Assembly: GCA_028688905.1 (NCBI GenBank)
Contig: JAQTXH010000003.1
Span: 62,001-126,000 of the forward strand
Length of the DNA: 64,000 bases
Direction of reading: 5' to 3'
Source: Acidiphilium sp.
Lineage (GTDB): Bacteria; Pseudomonadota; Alphaproteobacteria; Acetobacterales; Acetobacteraceae
The translations under genes and the position numbers were made by a program. Below the pieces are notes generated by a model. That model made no database searches and was not told the origin of the DNA. It saw only the letters and a program-made list of their open reading frames with translations. Within the stretch, counting starts at the first letter, position 1. Every line of letters begins with the position of its first letter. Shown here one piece after another: positions 16,221 to 24,585 of the stretch.

Positions 16221-17234
16221 ATGAGTCCTGAACCCGATCCATCAATGCTGCCGGCACCCGATCCCGACTTGTTGTACGGGACGATGATTTTTTGCGCCAC
16301 GCCCGCCGATCAGGGCGAGCGGCTGGACCGGTTTCTGGCGGGCCAGCTTGCCGGCATGTCGCGCTCACGGGTGAAAATCCTGATCGAGGACGGCATGGTA
16401 TTCTGTAATGACGCACCCATCGCCGCTCCTTCGGCGGCGGTGCGCGCCGGTGCCGCGTACCGGGTCGAAATCCCACCGCCGGTACCAGCGACGCCGCAGG
16501 GCCAGCCGATCCCATTTCCCATATTATATGAAGATGCCGACCTGATTGTGCTCGACAAGCCCGCCGGACTGGTGGTTCACCCCGCTCCTGGCAACCTCGA
16601 CGGCACGCTCGTCAACGCCCTGATCGCCCATTGTGGCGATAGCCTGTTAGGTATCGGTGGCGAGCGGCGGCCGGGCATCGTGCATCGGTTGGACAAGGAT
16701 ACCTCGGGCGTGATGGTCGCCGCGAAAACCGAATTCGCGCACCACGCACTGTCCGCTGCGTTCGCCGCGCGCGATATCGAACGGCATTATCTTGCTTTGT
16801 GCTGGGGTGCGCCGCAAGCGGCGGAGGGCTCAATCGAGGGAGCGATCGGGCGCGATCCGCGCGATCGTAAGCGGATGGCGGTGGTCACGCATGGTGGCAG
16901 GGTGGCCTTGACCCACTACCGCGTCGAGCGGCGCTTCGGTCTGGGCGCGACGCTGATCGCCTGTCGCCTTGCAACCGGGCGAACCCACCAAATCCGCGTG
17001 CATCTGGCGCAGATCGGGCATCCGCTGGTGGGCGATCCGGTCTATCTGCGGCACCGGCCGGGTGCGGCTTCGCATATCGCCGAGCCGGTGCGGTCATTGT
17101 TACTCGATTTCCCGCGTCAGGCGCTACACGCGGCAAGCCTTGGTTTCGTGCATCCCCGGACGGGCAAGGCCCTGAAGTTCGAGACCGGCCTGCCGCTGGA
17201 TTTCGCCGAACTCATCGCGAGTCTCACCGATTAA
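16221..17234 (+). CDS. rluD: RluA-family 23S rRNA pseudouridine synthase (RluD-like)
   Basis: 337 residues from ATG 16221. An S4-like RNA-binding segment (about 30-85: ERLDRFLAGQLAGMSRSRVKILIEDG) is followed by the catalytic domain with HRLDKDTSG at about 154-162, where the aspartate is the catalytic residue, and GRTHQIRVHL downstream. Members isomerise uridines in large-subunit rRNA. The order pseudouridine synthase then rpoH is common in Alphaproteobacteria and supports the call. The start is close to that of the divergent DUF6476-like gene, so each promoter must lie inside the other gene's 5' region, or the true starts are further downstream (for example ATG 16281). Confidence 0.88.
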   Translation: MSPEPDPSMLPAPDPDLLYGTMIFCATPADQGERLDRFLAGQLAGMSRSRVKILIEDGMVFCNDAPIAAPSAAVRAGAAYRVEIPPPVPATPQGQPIPFPILYEDADLIVLDKPAGLVVHPAPGNLDGTLVNALIAHCGDSLLGIGGERRPGIVHRLDKDTSGVMVAAKTEFAHHALSAAFAARDIERHYLALCWGAPQAAEGSIEGAIGRDPRDRKRMAVVTHGGRVALTHYRVERRFGLGATLIACRLATGRTHQIRVHLAQIGHPLVGDPVYLRHRPGAASHIAEPVRSLLLDFPRQALHAASLGFVHPRTGKALKFETGLPLDFAELIASLTD

Positions 17235-17532
17235 TGCCAGATCGGAATAACAGCTATACAGGACTTAATGGGTCTTGTTTTATTGACATATGACGATTTC
17301 TCGTGGTATCAAAGCTACTGTCAAGGGCAAATTTCATCAAAACGGCTAACTTACCCTGCGATTACCGCCTTTTCAGGGGTTCTCGCGAAACCGTGATAGG
17401 GCAAGACCGCTGTCTGGTGTATAACGCTGCTCATAAGGGATGAGGCATCACGGGGTTCTGGCCATTGCGCATCTGAACCGTGTCTTATCAAGTAATCGTT
17501 ACGACGCAACCAACGACGAGAGGAATAAACCA
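17235..17532 (+). promoter_or_regulatory. rpoH upstream region
   Basis: About 300 bp without a gene. TTGACA at 17283 followed after 17 bp by GTATCA is a possible vegetative promoter. The proximal part is AT-rich before the AGAGGAATAAACC ribosome site. No sure heat-shock promoter is visible to me. Confidence 0.35.
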
Positions 17533-18444
17533 ATGGCCTCCGGAATCAGTACAATGGCCCCCAGTGAGGGCAATCTTTCCCGGTATCTGCAGGAAATCCG
17601 CAAATACCCCATGCTGGCCCCCGAAGAGGAAGACCGTCTGGCCCGCGCCTGGCGTGACAACGAGGACCATAAGGCCGCGCACAAGCTGGTCACTTCGCAT
17701 TTGCGCCTCGTGGCTAAAATCGCCATGGGCTACCGGGGATATGGCTTGCCGCTTGGCGAACTGATCTCCGAAGGCAATGTCGGCATGATGCAGGCGGTCA
17801 AGCGTTTCGATCCCGAACGCGGATTCCGCCTCGCCACCTACGCAATGTGGTGGATCAGGGCGGCCATTCAGGAATACATCCTGCATTCGTGGTCGCTGGT
17901 GAAAATGGGAACGACGGCGTCGCAAAAGAAGCTGTTTTTCAACCTGCGCCGTCTTAAAGGCCAGATGCAGGCGATCGAGGACGGCGACATGCAGCCCGAA
18001 CAGGTGGCCAAGGTGGCCCGCGTGCTCGGCGTGCCTGAGCAGGACGTGGTCAGCATGAACCGTCGGCTTGCTGCCCCCGATCACAGCCTGAACGCGCCAA
18101 TCCGGATGGATGGCGAAGGCGAATGGCAGGATTGGCTGGTCGATGATGAAGAAAGTCAGGAAGAACGCATCGGCGATCGCGAGGAAATGACTGGTCGGCG
18201 CGCACTGCTCGCCACCGCGTTAAAAACCCTGAACGATCGTGAGCGCCACATCCTGATTCAACGCCGCCTCAAGGATGAGCCGACCACGCTCGAAGCATTA
18301 TCGCAGCAGTACAATATTTCGCGTGAGCGGGTGCGCCAGATCGAGGTGCGCGGGTTCGAAAAGTTGCAGAAATCGATGAAGACCCAGGTGGCGGACCAGC
18401 GCGCCGAACAGCGTAATGCCGTCCAGGCTCGGCTGACGGCGTGA
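17533..18444 (+). CDS. rpoH: RNA polymerase heat-shock sigma factor RpoH
   Basis: 303 residues from ATG 17533, which has AGAGGAATAAACC upstream. Region 2 shows LVTSHLRLVAKIAMGYRGYGLPLGELISEGN and RFDPERGFRLATYAMWWIRAAIQEY. The RpoH box is visible as SQKKLFFNLRRLK, and region 4 (about 235-290) as LNDRERHILIQRRLKDE and NISRERVRQIEVRGFEKLQ. These features separate RpoH from RpoD. It directs heat-shock and, in Alphaproteobacteria, some oxidative-stress transcription. It is probably monocistronic, with a hairpin downstream. A second, region-4-only relative lies at 23460. Confidence 0.97.
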   Translation: MASGISTMAPSEGNLSRYLQEIRKYPMLAPEEEDRLARAWRDNEDHKAAHKLVTSHLRLVAKIAMGYRGYGLPLGELISEGNVGMMQAVKRFDPERGFRLATYAMWWIRAAIQEYILHSWSLVKMGTTASQKKLFFNLRRLKGQMQAIEDGDMQPEQVAKVARVLGVPEQDVVSMNRRLAAPDHSLNAPIRMDGEGEWQDWLVDDEESQEERIGDREEMTGRRALLATALKTLNDRERHILIQRRLKDEPTTLEALSQQYNISRERVRQIEVRGFEKLQKSMKTQVADQRAEQRNAVQARLTA

Positions 18445-18458
18445 GGGTTGAAAAATTT

Positions 18459-18513
18459 CAGGAGCATCGTGGGTACTTACGTGACTTTCGGTCACCGCCG
18501 CCACGATCTCCTG
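18459..18513 (+). terminator. Hairpin downstream of rpoH
   Basis: CAGGAGCATCGTGG (18459-18472) pairs with CCACGATCTCCTG (18501-18513) with one bulged base. Inside sits a second perfect hairpin, GTGAC-TTTCG-GTCAC (18481-18495). There is no long T tract, so termination is likely but not certain. Confidence 0.5.
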
Positions 18514-18520
18514 GACCTCT

Positions 18521-18805
18521 TTAATTCGAGGAAGTGGCTTTGATTTTATCGAGCTGCTCGCTGTTTAACTGGTGGGTCGTTTCCTGTTCGGCTTTTTCAC
18601 GCGCCAGCCTGGCTTGATGCTTGGCGAGTTCATGACCGGCGATGCAGCCGCCGATCGCGCCCAGAATGGCGTGGTGATGGGCGTAGTGCCCTGCCACGCC
18701 ACCGACAACCGCACCTTTTATGCAGCCTTTGGCTTGTGCCTGCGCCATGCTTGCGCAACTGAGCAGAGCAAGCACTGCGACGCGCAATGAACGTGATGAT
18801 GTCAT
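18521..18805 (-). CDS. Small secreted glycine-zipper protein
   Basis: 94 residues with a signal peptide (MTSSRSLRVAVLALLSCASMAQAQA). The mature part has a glycine-zipper segment KGAVVGGVAGHYAHHHAIL and GAIGGCIAGHELAKHQ, followed by a charged helix. Two cysteines (GC and GGC) flank it. Glycine-zipper proteins of this size sit in or at the outer membrane. Convergent to rpoH, sharing the hairpin region. No specific function can be assigned. Confidence 0.7.
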   Translation of the reverse strand: MTSSRSLRVAVLALLSCASMAQAQAKGCIKGAVVGGVAGHYAHHHAILGAIGGCIAGHELAKHQARLAREKAEQETTHQLNSEQLDKIKATSSN

Positions 18806-18900
18806 GGTTCAACTCCGGTTCTGATGGCAAACGTTACATAACGGTCCGAACCCTCGTTGTCACGTATCCGTGAATATCTGATGAAGGCAACGAGAATCCG

Positions 18901-19734
18901 CTATGCCATGCGCCACACGGTGCCGTTTTCCACTGTGATCCCCTCGGCGTGCAGTTTCAGCAGATGCGCCAGCACATTGCGCTCGGCGGCAAACTTCAAC
19001 ATCGGGTTGTGGTTGGCGTAAAGTTTTGTCGCGAGATCAGCAACGCTTGCCGGGGCCGTGCGTAGGGCGCACAGAATAGCGGCTTCGCGGTGCCGCCGGT
19101 GCGCCAGCATTTCCGCCACCAGCGCTCGAGGGTTGGCGAGTATCGGTCCATGGCCGGGCAGGTAGATCGTGTCGTCGCGCTCCAGCAGGCGCAGCAACGA
19201 GGCATAGTAGGCCCGCATGTCGCCGTCCGGCGGGTTCACGATCGAGGACGACCACGACATCACATGATCGGCGCTGAAGAGTATTTTCGCGCCGTGGTTC
19301 CCGCCGTATGCAAACGCAGGATGATCGCTGGCATGGCCGGGGGTATGGATCGCGGTGAGGCCCGCAATCGTATCGCCATCGGCAAGGGGAAGATCGGGCG
19401 TGAAAATCGGCGTGGCAGCACAATGAAAGCCGGAAGTCGGCGCTTGCGTGGCCGCTTGCAGCGCGGCGGTGGCACCCAGATGATCGCGGTGGGCGTGCGA
19501 CAGCAAAATCCGCCGGATTGGCACGGTGTCCGCCGCGCGCAGAATATCCCGCACATGAACGGGATCGTCCGGCCCCGGATCGAGCACGGTCAGCCCATCA
19601 TCGACAGCGATCAGATAGGTGTTGGTGCCATGATAGGTCATCACCCCCGGATTGCGCGCGACGATACGACGGATGCCAGGGAGCACATCCAGCGCGACGC
19701 CCCGTGGTGGTTCCGGCTCGGTCAGAAAGGGCAC
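18901..19734 (-). CDS. MBL-fold metallo-hydrolase (LACTB2-like)
   Basis: 277 residues from GTG 19734, starting MPFLTEPEPPRG. Longer frames from TTG 19797 add residues that come from an interspersed repeat, so the shorter start is preferred. The metal-binding motif HAHRDH is at residues 80-85, followed by HTPGHASDH and the SADHVM aspartate/histidine region, with a later GHGP. Residues about 210-277 form the winged-helix C-terminal domain of LACTB2-type enzymes (ASVADLATKLY, ERNVLAHLLKLHAEG). Relatives include RNases and lactone or thioester hydrolases; the true substrate cannot be read from sequence. Confidence 0.88.
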   Translation of the reverse strand: MPFLTEPEPPRGVALDVLPGIRRIVARNPGVMTYHGTNTYLIAVDDGLTVLDPGPDDPVHVRDILRAADTVPIRRILLSHAHRDHLGATAALQAATQAPTSGFHCAATPIFTPDLPLADGDTIAGLTAIHTPGHASDHPAFAYGGNHGAKILFSADHVMSWSSSIVNPPDGDMRAYYASLLRLLERDDTIYLPGHGPILANPRALVAEMLAHRRHREAAILCALRTAPASVADLATKLYANHNPMLKFAAERNVLAHLLKLHAEGITVENGTVWRMA

Positions 19735-19744
19735 AAGAACACCA

Positions 19745-19828
19745 TTGCTTGCGGTTGACGCCCTTGCGGCAACCGAATGCGATGAAATTGCTCGCAAAAA
19801 CAGAGATCGAGCATGTTCATCCTTAAAT
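19745..19828 (+). repeat. Interspersed repeat, copy A (about 83 bp)
   Basis: This segment aligns over its whole length with 55735-55817, sharing blocks TTGCTTG, GGTTGACG, TTGCGGCAACC, TGAAATTG, CAAAA and TCCTTAAA. A 27-bp partial copy is at 21076-21102. It lies just upstream of the MBL hydrolase gene. Confidence 0.75.
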
Positions 19829-19837
19829 AATTATACT

Positions 19838-20683
19838 CTATCTGGCGCTGCCGGTCATGCATATCGTGCCGTCGGCGTCGCGCAGTGCCAGATCGAGGCT
19901 GGACTCTGTCGCGATGGCGGACAGCGTCAGCAGTGTGCCGGCAAACGCCGCGCGGCGGGCGCGGCAGGCGAAGTAGCTGATCGGTGCGTCACCCCGGCAG
20001 GTCCGCGCAAAATCGGCCAGCCAGGTTGCCTGTAGCGGACCGTGTACCACAAGTCCCGGATAGTGCTCGGTATTTGTAACATACTCAAAGTCATAGTGAA
20101 TCCGGTGACTGTTGCCGGTCGCCGCTGAGTAGCGAAACAAAGTCAGCGCGTCCGCCACCACGCTGCGGGTCCGCGCCCCGGGCGGCACTGGGCTGGGGGT
20201 TGCTGCTCCAACCGCCGGATCGTCCGCGGCGCGGTACACCACGTCCAGCGTTTCAGTGATCGCGCTCTCGCCGGGCGGCCCGATGTCGTGATGAATTTGG
20301 ACGAAGGCGAGAGCACCGGTGCGACCGTGTTTCAGGGTGGCGGCGGCGATGGTCGAGCGGCGTTCCACCGCCTCACCCACGCGCAGGGGGCGGTTGCACA
20401 GCACTGCGCTGCCCGCCCACATCCGCCGCTCCATCCCGGCGATTGCCGGCATGAAGCCCCCACGCGCGGGGTGGCCGTCAGGCCCCAGCGTGCTCCGTTT
20501 CTGCCAATCCTGAAACAAAACCCAATGCCAGAGGAGCGGGAGGCTGCCATCGGCCGGCGGATCCACGTCGAGGGTTGCGGCGAGGGCGGCGACGCGATGG
20601 GGCGACACAACGTCGCGAACCGTGAACGTCCGGCCGACAACTGCGTCAAGGTCGGTCTGGATGGTGGAATTGCGCATACTCAT
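19838..20683 (-). CDS. MaoC-like/HTD2-type hydratase (mesaconyl-C4-CoA hydratase-like)
   Basis: 281 residues with the double-hotdog layout of fungal HTD2-like and mesaconyl-C4-CoA hydratase-type proteins. The N-terminal half contains LPLLWHWVLFQDW, ARGGFMPAIAGMERRMWAGS and a VGEAVERRSTIAA strand. The C-terminal half contains LTLFRYSAATGNSHRIHYDFEYVTNTEHYPGLVVHGPLQATWLAD, where the Asn-x-His-Arg-Ile-His-Tyr-Asp segment supplies hydratase active-site residues. It would hydrate a short dicarboxyl- or acyl-CoA thioester. No partner CoA genes are adjacent, so the pathway is uncertain. Confidence 0.8.
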   Translation of the reverse strand: MSMRNSTIQTDLDAVVGRTFTVRDVVSPHRVAALAATLDVDPPADGSLPLLWHWVLFQDWQKRSTLGPDGHPARGGFMPAIAGMERRMWAGSAVLCNRPLRVGEAVERRSTIAAATLKHGRTGALAFVQIHHDIGPPGESAITETLDVVYRAADDPAVGAATPSPVPPGARTRSVVADALTLFRYSAATGNSHRIHYDFEYVTNTEHYPGLVVHGPLQATWLADFARTCRGDAPISYFACRARRAAFAGTLLTLSAIATESSLDLALRDADGTICMTGSAR

Positions 20684-20774
20684 GGTGCAACATTAGCACG
20701 ATGGCGCATAGATTGATCGCGCCCAACACCGCACGCCCAACACCGCGCACACGAGCGTTGCCCCAAACCACGTT

Positions 20775-20966
20775 TCAGGCTGCGCCGAACAGCACTGCCA
20801 TCAACGCCAGCACCGCCGTCGCCAATAGTAGCCCGGCAATCCACACGCCCAGTCCCAATCGTTCACGCTCGCGACTGGGACGCCACCCTGCCGAGGGTGG
20901 TCGTGTGTTGCCCTTGAAATCGAACCCGCCCGGTGGTTTCGTCGGGCCTGCGCTGCGCGTGACCAT
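20775..20966 (-). CDS. Small single-pass membrane protein
   Basis: 63 residues from ATG 20966, which is preceded by GAGGAG at good spacing. A basic, Pro-rich cytoplasmic N-terminus (TRPPSAGWRPSRERERLG) leads to one C-terminal membrane helix (VWIAGLLLATAVLALMAVLF). Tail-anchored small proteins of this shape are common in Alphaproteobacteria. The overlapping plus-strand open frame is a shadow. Confidence 0.6.
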   Translation of the reverse strand: MVTRSAGPTKPPGGFDFKGNTRPPSAGWRPSRERERLGLGVWIAGLLLATAVLALMAVLFGAA

Positions 20967-21075
20967 GGCCAATCTCCTCAAGCGATTTTTTCCGTCGCCC
21001 TAAAAAATCTACCGCGCCAAAAAATCTGCGCCTTTTCGGGGTATTGATGCAAGCAAAACCGTTGCTGAGGGGGAT

Positions 21076-21102
21076 ACTGCTCGAGGTTGACGCCCTTGCG
21101 GC
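21076..21102 (+). repeat. Interspersed repeat, partial copy C
   Basis: 27 bp matching the first third of repeats A and B, including TGCTCGAGGTTGACG and CCCTTGCGGC. It lies 46 bp before the DUF445 gene. Confidence 0.6.
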
Positions 21103-21147
21103 GCGGGCTGGCTTGCCGATCGGCGCGCCTCAGGCCACATCTGCCCG

Positions 21148-22416
21148 ATGAGCGATTCTGATCCCGATATCCTGCTCCGGCGGTCACTTGCCCGGCATCG
21201 TGGCTTTGCCAGTGGCCTGCTGGTGGCGATGGCGGCTTTGACCGCCCTTGCCTATTGGCTGCCTCCCGACCTCGGGGCATTGTTTTTGCGCGATGCCGCG
21301 AAGGCGGGCGTGATCGGCGGCATCGCCGACTGGTTCGCCGTCACCGCACTGTTCCGTCACCCGCTCGGTTTGCCGATTCCGCATACCGCGATTTTGCCGG
21401 CGCAGAAGGAACGACTGGGTGCGGCGCTGGGCCGGTTCGTTGCCAACCACGTGTTCACCGAGGCCGATGTGGCGCGCTTCCTGGCCGGGCTGGACATCCC
21501 TGACCTTCTCGGACGCTTTCTGGCCGAACCCGCGATGGCGCGCCCGATGGCCGAGGCGATGGCGGGATCGCTGCCGCGCCTGTTGCAATCGGTCGAAGAC
21601 GGCAGGGCGCGAAAACTGTTCGCCCGGTTGCTGCCACGCATCGCCAGCGGCCCGGCGGCGGGCAGGGTGGTGGCGCGCGCCCTGGCGTCGCTGGTGCAAA
21701 GTGGCAGGCATCAGGAGGTGTTTTCGTTCATCCTCGAACAATTGCGCGCCATGCTGCATAACCGCGAGGCCGATTTGAAGCTGATCCTGCGCGAACGGGT
21801 GCGCGAGCAAGGCGGGGCGCTGGTGGGTTGGGCGGTGGGGGCGAATATCGCGGCCAAGGTTGTCACCGCGCTCAATGCCGAGTTGGACCGGGTCGGCCCG
21901 GATGGCTCGGAACTGCGCGAAGCCTTCGATGAATGGGTCGGACGCGAAATTACACGCCTTACCGAAGATCCGGCCCGCGCCGCCGAGCTTGGCGCGGCAC
22001 TCCGGCAGGTGGTCACGCACGAAAGTATGCGCGCCTGGGGGGCCGACATCTGGACTCGCCTGTGCGAAGCCGTTGCGCAGGACGCGGTGCGCCCCGGCGG
22101 GCACAGCGTCGCCCTGATCCAGAACGCACTAGCCAATCTCGGCACCATGCTGTCGGAGGACCCTGCAACCCGTGCCCGCATTTCCGCTGCCGCTGGTGCC
22201 GTGGTCGCCCGCCTGTTGCCGGCGGCGCAGGTCGAGATCGCGGGGTTCATCGGCAGGGTGGTCGGCAACTGGGATGCGGCGACCATCACCGACAAGCTGG
22301 AACTCCGGGTCGGCCGCGACCTTCAGTTCATCCGGGTCAACGGCACGCTGGTGGGATTTCTGATTGGCGGCGCGTTGTTCATGCTGCTCCATTTCGGTTT
22401 CCATAAACAGGGATGA
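21148..22416 (+). CDS. DUF445 family membrane protein
   Basis: 422 residues. Two N-terminal membrane segments (about 19-40 and around the GVIGGIADWFAVTALF region) are followed by the DUF445 hallmark ADWFAVTALFRHPLGLPIPHTAIL. A long amphipathic helical region comes next, then a C-terminal membrane helix (VGFLIGGALFMLLHFGF). YjiN/DUF445 proteins are inner-membrane proteins of unknown function. Length and architecture are complete. The downstream DNA switches abruptly to AT-rich sequence. Confidence 0.88.
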   Translation: MSDSDPDILLRRSLARHRGFASGLLVAMAALTALAYWLPPDLGALFLRDAAKAGVIGGIADWFAVTALFRHPLGLPIPHTAILPAQKERLGAALGRFVANHVFTEADVARFLAGLDIPDLLGRFLAEPAMARPMAEAMAGSLPRLLQSVEDGRARKLFARLLPRIASGPAAGRVVARALASLVQSGRHQEVFSFILEQLRAMLHNREADLKLILRERVREQGGALVGWAVGANIAAKVVTALNAELDRVGPDGSELREAFDEWVGREITRLTEDPARAAELGAALRQVVTHESMRAWGADIWTRLCEAVAQDAVRPGGHSVALIQNALANLGTMLSEDPATRARISAAAGAVVARLLPAAQVEIAGFIGRVVGNWDAATITDKLELRVGRDLQFIRVNGTLVGFLIGGALFMLLHFGFHKQG

Positions 22417-22796
22417 TCAAGCAAATCCGTATCGTCGTGAATCATGCCATAAATATTTTAAGTTGAAACATCTGATTTGATCATAGACTTTATATACAGA
22501 AAATATGATAAAATAATTAGTGTGAAATTTATTATATCCTATAATTCAAAAAATTTATTTGTAAAATATTAACAATAATATTGATTAAACATTTTTATAC
22601 ACTAGCGGCATGTAAAATAAACTGACAAATTTTGTCATTTATATATAAATAACTTTGTTATAAACAACATTGTCATTTTATGTTGAATTTTTCATGTCAA
22701 TTGTTTCATGCATCGAGATATCGAAAACACAGGGTCGTGCCACGACATAGCAGGTCCGTAGTTAAACTTGAACAACAGTCAAAAGAGGAGAGTCAC
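22417..22796. other. Strongly AT-rich intergenic region
   Basis: About 380 bp between the DUF445 and PRC-barrel genes. From about 22440 to 22720 the sequence is dominated by A/T runs (TTTATATA, AAAATATGATAAAATAATT, ATTTATATATAAATAA) in otherwise GC-rich DNA. I find no credible gene. It could be a curved promoter region, an H-NS/MucR-type silencer target or a former insertion point. Confidence 0.7.
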
Positions 22797-23243
22797 ATGA
22801 GCAGTTACAACACAGCCAACACGTACAACACAGCCAACACGGGGCGCACCGGAACCGCGAGCAGGGGTGATGATGTGTCGTTGAGTGAAACCTTGAGCCT
22901 GATTGCCGCCAGCAAGGTGAACGGTACTCATGTTTACAACCGGCAAGGCGATTCAATCGGCTCGATTTACGATGTCATGATTGATAAGCGCAGTGGACGG
23001 GTCGATTACGCGATCATGTCATTCGGTGGCTTTCTGGGATTGGGCGAACACTACCATCCGTTGCCGTGGCATTTGTTGCAGTACGATCCTCGCCAGGGCG
23101 GCTATGTGGTCGATATTTCGCGTGACCGGCTGGAGAATGGACCGTCGTACGCGACCAGTGCGATGCCCGACTGGTCTAACGGAACCTATGGTCAGACGGT
23201 CGACGATTATTATGGCGTAACCCCGAACACGGTTCGCCGCTGA
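22797..23243 (+). CDS. PRC-barrel domain protein
   Basis: 148 residues from ATG 22797, preceded by AAGAGGAG. The N-terminus carries YNTANTYNTANT, an in-frame 18-bp tandem duplication. The PRC-barrel domain covers about 32-115: SLIAASKVNGTHVYNRQGDSIGSIYDVMIDKRSGRVDYAIMSF and the HYHPLPWHLLQYD segment. PRC-barrel proteins of this length are typical stress-induced proteins in Alphaproteobacteria. It follows the AT-rich spacer and is followed by a strong hairpin, so it is probably monocistronic. Confidence 0.88.
   Translation: MSSYNTANTYNTANTGRTGTASRGDDVSLSETLSLIAASKVNGTHVYNRQGDSIGSIYDVMIDKRSGRVDYAIMSFGGFLGLGEHYHPLPWHLLQYDPRQGGYVVDISRDRLENGPSYATSAMPDWSNGTYGQTVDDYYGVTPNTVRR
22806..22841. repeat. 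Tandem duplication, 18 bp x 2, in PRC-barrel gene
   Basis: Two perfect copies of TACAACACAGCCAACACG at the 5' end of the gene, giving a duplicated YNTANT hexapeptide. Confidence 0.9.
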
Positions 23244-23247
23244 TCCG

Positions 23248-23291
23248 GTGCGCCGCATGGTGGCACTCAATTCGTGTTCCATGCGGCGCAC
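23248..23291 (+). terminator. Hairpin terminator after PRC-barrel gene
   Basis: A perfect 13-bp inverted repeat (GTGCGCCGCATGG and CCATGCGGCGCAC) separated by 18 bases starts 5 bp after the stop codon. Confidence 0.7.
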
Positions 23292-23459
23292 ATACTTCTG
23301 TCGGGTAATTCTGTCGGGTTCGGGCGACATCTGATATTTCCACAATGTTACAAAGTTTTGTGAAGACAAACCAGGCGATTTGCCTATTTGTTTCTGGACT
23401 GGAAACGAGGGCGGGTTCATCGCCGGGCCTTCGGTCGACAAGGATTGAGGAGCAGGGTC

Positions 23460-23855
23460 ATGCGAGATCAGGTCGACGTCATTGGACAGCCGGAACGCCT
23501 TCGCGGCCCAACCGTGGCACCGATCGCACCGGCGCTGCCTTATTCCACGCAGGATCGTGCCGATCTCCGGAGCGAACCTGTCACCGAACTCGGCGACCCG
23601 CGCGATGTTTCGGCGATCCCATGCGCCGGCATGATGGGTGCCGCGCTGGCAACACTCGATACAAGATCCCGCGATATCGTCGCGGCCCGCCGCCTGCTCG
23701 ACGACCCCGTTTGCCTCGAAACGCTGGCGGCCATTTACGGCGTCACGCCAGCTCGGGTGCGCCAAATCGAGCACGCGGCGTTTGCCTCGGTGCAGCAGTG
23801 GATGGCGCAACATATTGCCGCCCGGCGGGCGGCATATCGGTCGCAAGCGGCATAG
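23460..23855 (+). CDS. Orphan sigma-70 region 4 protein, RpoH-like
   Basis: 131 residues from ATG 23460, which has GAGGAGCAGGG upstream. The first 60 residues match nothing I recognise. Residues about 66-120 align with region 4 of RpoH from the same window: TLDTRSRDIVAARRLLDD against TLNDRERHILIQRRLKDE, and VTPARVRQIEHAAFASVQQWM against ISRERVRQIEVRGFEKLQKSM. Regions 2 and 3 are missing, so it cannot act as a conventional sigma factor. It may bind -35 elements, act as a decoy for core polymerase or an anti-sigma factor, or be the remnant of a duplicated rpoH. A receiver-domain gene follows. Confidence 0.75.
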   Translation: MRDQVDVIGQPERLRGPTVAPIAPALPYSTQDRADLRSEPVTELGDPRDVSAIPCAGMMGAALATLDTRSRDIVAARRLLDDPVCLETLAAIYGVTPARVRQIEHAAFASVQQWMAQHIAARRAAYRSQAA

Positions 23856-23989
23856 GGCGACGCCACGCACGAGCCGGCTTCGGGCAGCACGGCGCGTCGT
23901 CGGCTCTTGTGTTTGATCGTGATCCTCGCCACTTCCCGAACACGCGACGGCATCGTTACCGGGCGGCAATTTCGACACGGAGAGCATGG

Positions 23990-24361
23990 ATGACCCCTCG
24001 ACTGTCCGGCAAGCGCGTTATGATCGTCGACGATGAGCCGATGATCGCCCTGCTGCTCGGAAGCGCGCTGGAAGATGAGGGTTGCCTGCTAGTCGGTCCC
24101 TTCACGGGAGTCGCGGCGGCACGGGACGCGGCTCACAATGAAACTCTGGATTTTGCGCTGCTTGACGTCAACGTCGCCGATGGCAAGGTCTATCCGATCG
24201 CAGAGACGCTTGAGGCCCGCGGCATTCCGTTCATGCTGCTGTCGGGATACGGCGATGGCGACGTTCCCGCCGGGCGAGAGCACTGGCCGACCGCGGCTAA
24301 GCCATTTTCGATCGAACCGATGATCGGGCGCATCTGCGCGGCCCTGGGTGTTGCCTGCTGA
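23990..24361 (+). CDS. Single-domain response regulator
   Basis: 123 residues that are only a receiver domain: VMIVDDEPMIALLL (acidic pocket), LDFALLDVNVADG with the phosphoacceptor aspartate, and the TAAKPFS lysine. No output domain. ATG 23990 has GGAG upstream and gives the whole domain. Such stand-alone receivers often shuttle phosphate between hybrid kinases; the large hybrid kinase starting at 24586 is the likely partner. Confidence 0.88.
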   Translation: MTPRLSGKRVMIVDDEPMIALLLGSALEDEGCLLVGPFTGVAAARDAAHNETLDFALLDVNVADGKVYPIAETLEARGIPFMLLSGYGDGDVPAGREHWPTAAKPFSIEPMIGRICAALGVAC

Positions 24362-24548
24362 ACCCATGACCGTGAGTATCTCCGGCTGAACAGCGGGTCT
24401 GGCACCGTGATGGCCGCGCTCTATCGAATTTTCCGCAGTATGGCATAACGGCGTTCAAGTTGGTTCATTCGAGGAGGAATTGGCCTTGAAACAGCCGCGC
24501 GAACGGCGTGCAATGGCGATTGCTGCTCCCGCCGGATCGGGGTTTTCA

Positions 24549-24584
24549 GCCGGTTTTGTCGCCGGTTTTGTCGCCGGTTTTGTC
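24549..24584. repeat. Tandem repeat, 12 bp x 3, before hybrid kinase
   Basis: GCCGGTTTTGTC occurs three times in succession, directly before ATG 24586. If translation starts at GTG 24508 the repeat encodes repeated PVLS. Confidence 0.85.
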
Positions 24585-24585
24585 G

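Noticed and set aside
17440-17532. Upstream extension of rpoH
   Set aside because: ATG 17533 has the ribosome site and begins the conserved RpoH N-terminus; the extension is promoter DNA.
20701-21003. Plus-strand frame of 100 codons before the DUF445 gene
   Set aside because: Antisense to a better small membrane-protein gene (20775-20966) with a good ribosome site; composition is that of a shadow.
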